64,000 nt of DNA from Streptomyces catenulae (GTDB taxonomy: Bacteria > Actinomycetota > Actinomycetes > Streptomycetales > Streptomycetaceae), in contig NZ_JODY01000011.1 of assembly GCF_000718015.1 (NCBI RefSeq), forward strand, positions 62,001 through 126,000. The letters run 5' to 3'. The translations under genes and the position numbers were made by a program. Shown in pieces: positions 61,751 through 64,000 of this stretch (position 1 is the first letter of the stretch; each line of letters starts with the position of its first letter). A model generated the notes under the pieces. That model ran no database searches, was not told the DNA's origin, and was given only the letters and a program-made list of their open reading frames with translations.

Positions 61751-62239
61751 ATGGCGGACGAACAGTGGAACCGGAGCGACCCCACCCTGAGCGGGGCATC
61801 CGAAGCGAAGGCCCAGAGCGGTAAACGGGGCGGGGGTGATCCCGCCTCCCGTGGGCGGACCACCATCGCCGACGGCGTCGTGGAGAAGATCGCCGGGCTC
61901 GCCGCCCGGGACGTGGTGGGCGTCCACGCCATGGGCAGCGGCCTTGCCCGCACCCTCGGCGCGGTCCGTGACCGGGTGCCCGGCGGCTCCCGCTCCGCGC
62001 CCGTCGCCCGCGGCGTGAAGGCCGAGGTCGGCGAGGTGCAGACGGCGCTCGACCTGGAGATCGTGGTCGAGTACGGCGTCTCCATCGCCGAGGTGGCCCG
62101 CGACGTACGGGAGAACGTGATCTCCGCCGTGGAGCGGATGACCAGCCTGGAGGTCGTCGAGGTCAACATCGCGGTCAGCGACGTCAAGCTGCCCGACGAG
62201 GAGGACGAGGACGAGGAGCCGGAGACCCGGCTCCAGTAG
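61751..62239 (+). CDS. Asp23/Gls24 family envelope stress protein
   Basis: A 162-residue Asp23-domain protein: TTIADGVVEKIAGLAARDVVGVHAMGSG, then VEYGVSIAEVARDVRENVISAVERMTSLEVVEVNIAVSDV, ending in an acidic DEEDEDEEPE tail. In Firmicutes Asp23 is held at the membrane by AmaP, and an AmaP homologue lies downstream in this operon. ATG 61751 has GAAAGGGACG upstream. Confidence 0.93.
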   Translation: MADEQWNRSDPTLSGASEAKAQSGKRGGGDPASRGRTTIADGVVEKIAGLAARDVVGVHAMGSGLARTLGAVRDRVPGGSRSAPVARGVKAEVGEVQTALDLEIVVEYGVSIAEVARDVRENVISAVERMTSLEVVEVNIAVSDVKLPDEEDEDEEPETRLQ

Positions 62240-62292
62240 ACGGATGTGACCGGCGGCGGCTTCGGCCGGAGCGGGCAGCGAAGGAGCGCACG

Positions 62293-62484
62293 ATGAGCAT
62301 GGCCGTGGTCGGTCTTCTGGCCGGTATGGCGCTGGGCTTCGCCGGGTACTTCGGCGGCTTCGGGGCGTTCGTCCTGGTGGCGGCGCTGGGCGCGATCGGG
62401 TTCGTCGTCGGACGGTTCCTCGACGGGGACCTGGAGGCCGGGGACTTCTTCCGGCCCCGGGCCCGCGACGACCGGCGGCGGTGA
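62293..62484 (+). CDS. Small membrane protein of the Asp23 operon
   Basis: A 63-residue protein with one or two Gly-rich hydrophobic segments (residues about 3-40, LLAGMALGFAGYFGGFGAFV) and an Arg-rich C-terminus. A clear GAAGGAG precedes the ATG. It resembles the small DUF2273-like proteins of Asp23 operons. Its stop overlaps the next GTG start (GTGA). Confidence 0.86.
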   Translation: MSMAVVGLLAGMALGFAGYFGGFGAFVLVAALGAIGFVVGRFLDGDLEAGDFFRPRARDDRRR

Positions 62485-62882
62485 GCGTGGCGACGGCAGC
62501 GACGGCGCCCGGCGCGGCGGCCGTCGCCGAGGTGGCGCCGGGGGAGCGGGGCGCCACCCGCGTCGCGGACCGGGTGGTCGCGAAGATCGCCGCGGCGGCG
62601 GCCCGCGAGGCGCTGCGCGCCGCGGCCGACGGCGCCCGCACCGGCGCCCATGCGACCGTCACTGTCCGGCGGCGGGACGGACGGCTGCCGTTCGGCGAGG
62701 CCCATGTGCAGGTCACCGTCGAACTGGGCTACCCCGCCGCGATCGGCGCCCGCTGCGGTGAGGTACGCCGCCAGGTCACCGCCCGGGTGAAGGAGCTGGC
62801 CGGGATGACGGTGTCCGAGGTGGCGGTCGAGGTGGAGCGGCTGCACTCGCCGCGCGCCCGGGACCGGGAACGCGTGCGATGA
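62481..62882 (+). CDS. Second Asp23/Gls24 family protein
   Basis: A 133-residue Asp23-like domain: GATRVADRVVAKIAAAAAREAL, HVQVTVELGYPAAIGARCGEVRRQVTARVKELAGMTVSEVAVEVERL. It is more divergent than the first copy and has no acidic tail. The GTG start overlaps the previous stop and its own stop overlaps the next start (ATGA), so five genes are translationally linked in part. Confidence 0.9.
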   Translation: MSVATAATAPGAAAVAEVAPGERGATRVADRVVAKIAAAAAREALRAAADGARTGAHATVTVRRRDGRLPFGEAHVQVTVELGYPAAIGARCGEVRRQVTARVKELAGMTVSEVAVEVERLHSPRARDRERVR

Positions 62883-63487
62883 GCGACGACACCCGCACCA
62901 CGGTGACCCCGGCGGAGGACCCCGCCCCCGCCCCTGGCGCCCACGGCCGGGCGCGCCGCTTCTGGTCCGGCCGCCGCCTCCCGTCCGCCCTGGTGGCGCT
63001 GGTCGCACTGGCCGGGACGGGGCTGCTGCTCTACGACGTGGCGGCGGTCCGCGCCGACCGGCCCGCGATGGCCTGGCGCCGCCGCCTCGCCGACGAACTG
63101 GCCACCCGGCCGCTCCACGACCCCTGGGTGCTGGGCGCCGCCGCGGCGGCGATGGCGATCGGCCTGTGGCTGCTGGTGCTGGCGCTCACCCCCGGGCTGC
63201 GCAGGGTGCTGCCGATGCGGCGCGCCACACCGGACGTCCGGGCCGGACTCGACCGGGCGGCCGCCGCACTGGTGCTGCGGGACCGGGCGATGGAGGTGTC
63301 CGGCGTGCAGTCCGTGAAGGTGTCGGCCGGGCGCCGCAGGGTGAAGGTGGCGGCCGTCTCGCACTTCCGGGAGCCGGAGCGGGTACGGGCCGATCTCGAC
63401 GCGGTGGTCGCCAAGGGGATGCACGGGCTGGGGCTGGCCCGGCCGTTGCGGCGTACGGTCCGGGTGCGCCGCCCGAAGAAGAGGTGA
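62879..63487 (+). CDS. DUF6286-type membrane protein of the Asp23 operon
   Basis: A 202-residue protein with two membrane segments (about 36-56 and 83-105) and a C-terminal alpha/beta domain (VRAGLDRAAAALVLRDRAMEVSGVQSVKVSAGRRRVKVAAVS) reminiscent of Asp23/AmaP cytosolic domains. Actinobacterial Asp23 operons carry this family between the second Asp23 gene and amaP. Function unknown. Confidence 0.86.
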   Translation: MSDDTRTTVTPAEDPAPAPGAHGRARRFWSGRRLPSALVALVALAGTGLLLYDVAAVRADRPAMAWRRRLADELATRPLHDPWVLGAAAAAMAIGLWLLVLALTPGLRRVLPMRRATPDVRAGLDRAAAALVLRDRAMEVSGVQSVKVSAGRRRVKVAAVSHFREPERVRADLDAVVAKGMHGLGLARPLRRTVRVRRPKKR

Positions 63488-63493
63488 GCGAGG

Positions 63494-64000
63494 ATGCGCA
63501 GGGTCCGGCGCGGCGTCAACCGCGTACTGCTGGGGCTGACCGGCGCGGCGTTGCTGGGCGGCGGCGCCGCGGTGCTGACGGCCGGTCTCGGACTGCCGTC
63601 GGCGTGGCACTTCAGGCTGCCCGACGGCTGGCCCTGGACGCGTACCGACGGGGTGCTGCTGTCCGCGGCGGACCGCACCCGCTTCACCGACCGCGGCTGG
63701 TGGTGGCCGGTGGTGATCGCCGGGCTCGCCGTCGTGGTGCTGCTGCTCCTGTGGTGGCTGCTGGCGCAGCTCCGGCGGCGCAGGCTGGGGCAGTTGCTGG
63801 TGGACAGCGGGGACGGGGAGGGCGCGGCGGTGCGCGGCCGGGCGCTGGAGGACGCGGTGGCGGTGGAGGCCGGGGCGTTGGACGGGGTGGAGCGGGCGGA
63901 CGCGCTGCTGTCCGGCCGCCGGAGCGCCCCGCAGCTGCGTGCCGTGGTGGCGCTCGCCCCGCACGCCGAGCCCGGCGCCGTACTGCTGCGGCTGTCGGAC
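63494..64000 (+). CDS. amaP: Alkaline shock response membrane anchor protein AmaP (partial, runs off the window)
   Basis: The first 169 codons of an AmaP-like protein. It has two membrane helices (about 10-35 and 72-92) flanking a periplasmic loop, followed by a cytosolic domain beginning RRRRLGQLLVDSGDGEGAAVRG and LEDAVAVEAGALDGVERADALL. AmaP anchors Asp23 to the membrane in Firmicutes. GAGCGAGG precedes ATG 63494. The 3' end is outside the window. Confidence 0.88.
   Translation, partial: MRRVRRGVNRVLLGLTGAALLGGGAAVLTAGLGLPSAWHFRLPDGWPWTRTDGVLLSAADRTRFTDRGWWWPVVIAGLAVVVLLLLWWLLAQLRRRRLGQLLVDSGDGEGAAVRGRALEDAVAVEAGALDGVERADALLSGRRSAPQLRAVVALAPHAEPGAVLLRLSD

Noticed and set aside
1..64000. 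tRNA, rRNA, transposase, integrase, att sites or replication origins
   Set aside because: None could be recognised in either strand; strand switches and gene content look like ordinary chromosome.

Overview
The window is a stretch of high-GC actinobacterial chromosome. Gene content and order (COX15, the sufRBD-Rieske-CSU-sufT operon, dapD, ectABCD, a B12 block, an LAETG-anchored protein, Asp23/AmaP genes), GTG starts, GC-rich third codon positions and a class E-type sortase signal all point to Streptomyces or a close relative. No rRNA, tRNA, insertion sequence, prophage or CRISPR array was seen. Most of the window looks like conserved core, with a few accessory pieces: the uronate block, a decayed sortase and a divergent PhoX.

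Layout. 0-3 kb: heme A synthase and a two-gene ABC exporter, both on the minus strand. 3.2-9.9 kb: the SUF iron-sulfur assembly operon on the plus strand, opened by its own repressor SufR and closed by a strong hairpin. 10-13 kb: an SMR efflux gene coupled to a TetR regulator, dapD of lysine synthesis, and an EI24-type membrane protein. 13-20 kb: a secreted nuclease, a conserved 494-residue protein of unknown function, a PhoX-like protein lacking expected metal ligands, a double-TerD protein and a GlsB-type membrane protein. 20-28 kb: oxidative uronate/aldarate catabolism (uronate dehydrogenase, 5-dehydro-4-deoxyglucarate dehydratase, a 402-residue unknown, 2,5-dioxovalerate dehydrogenase) with an IclR regulator and two GNAT proteins. 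28-32 kb: FrnE/DsbA-like oxidoreductase, class V aminotransferase and an S33 peptidase. 32-35.5 kb: ectABCD for ectoine and 5-hydroxyectoine, divergent from an amidohydrolase. 37-39.7 kb: a BASS transporter and the LAETG-anchored protein. 40-51 kb: a minus-strand cobalamin cluster (cobD, cobQ, chelatase, cobO, cobB, VOC, cobE/cbiX, cobC) led by a cobalamin riboswitch, with a ZIP metal transporter inserted on the plus strand. 51-57 kb: Pit phosphate transporter, class II aldolase, alpha/beta hydrolase, and a second copy of the unknown family. 57-64 kb: ABC-F ATPase, a small HTH protein, an enoyl-CoA hydratase and an Asp23/AmaP envelope-stress operon running off the end.

Regulation is unusually legible. 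The suf promoter carries a CAAC-N6-GTTG site overlapping the -10 and the start codon. The SMR-tetR pair has a near-perfect 22-bp palindrome at its promoter. GTTC-N8-GRAC sites, in pairs 19 bp apart, sit in both divergent promoter regions of the uronate block and are the predicted IclR operators. Several genes have a -10 hexamer exactly 6-7 nt before the start codon, so they are probably leaderless. One of these is an eight-codon reading frame upstream of the ABC-F gene, which resembles a translation-attenuation leader.
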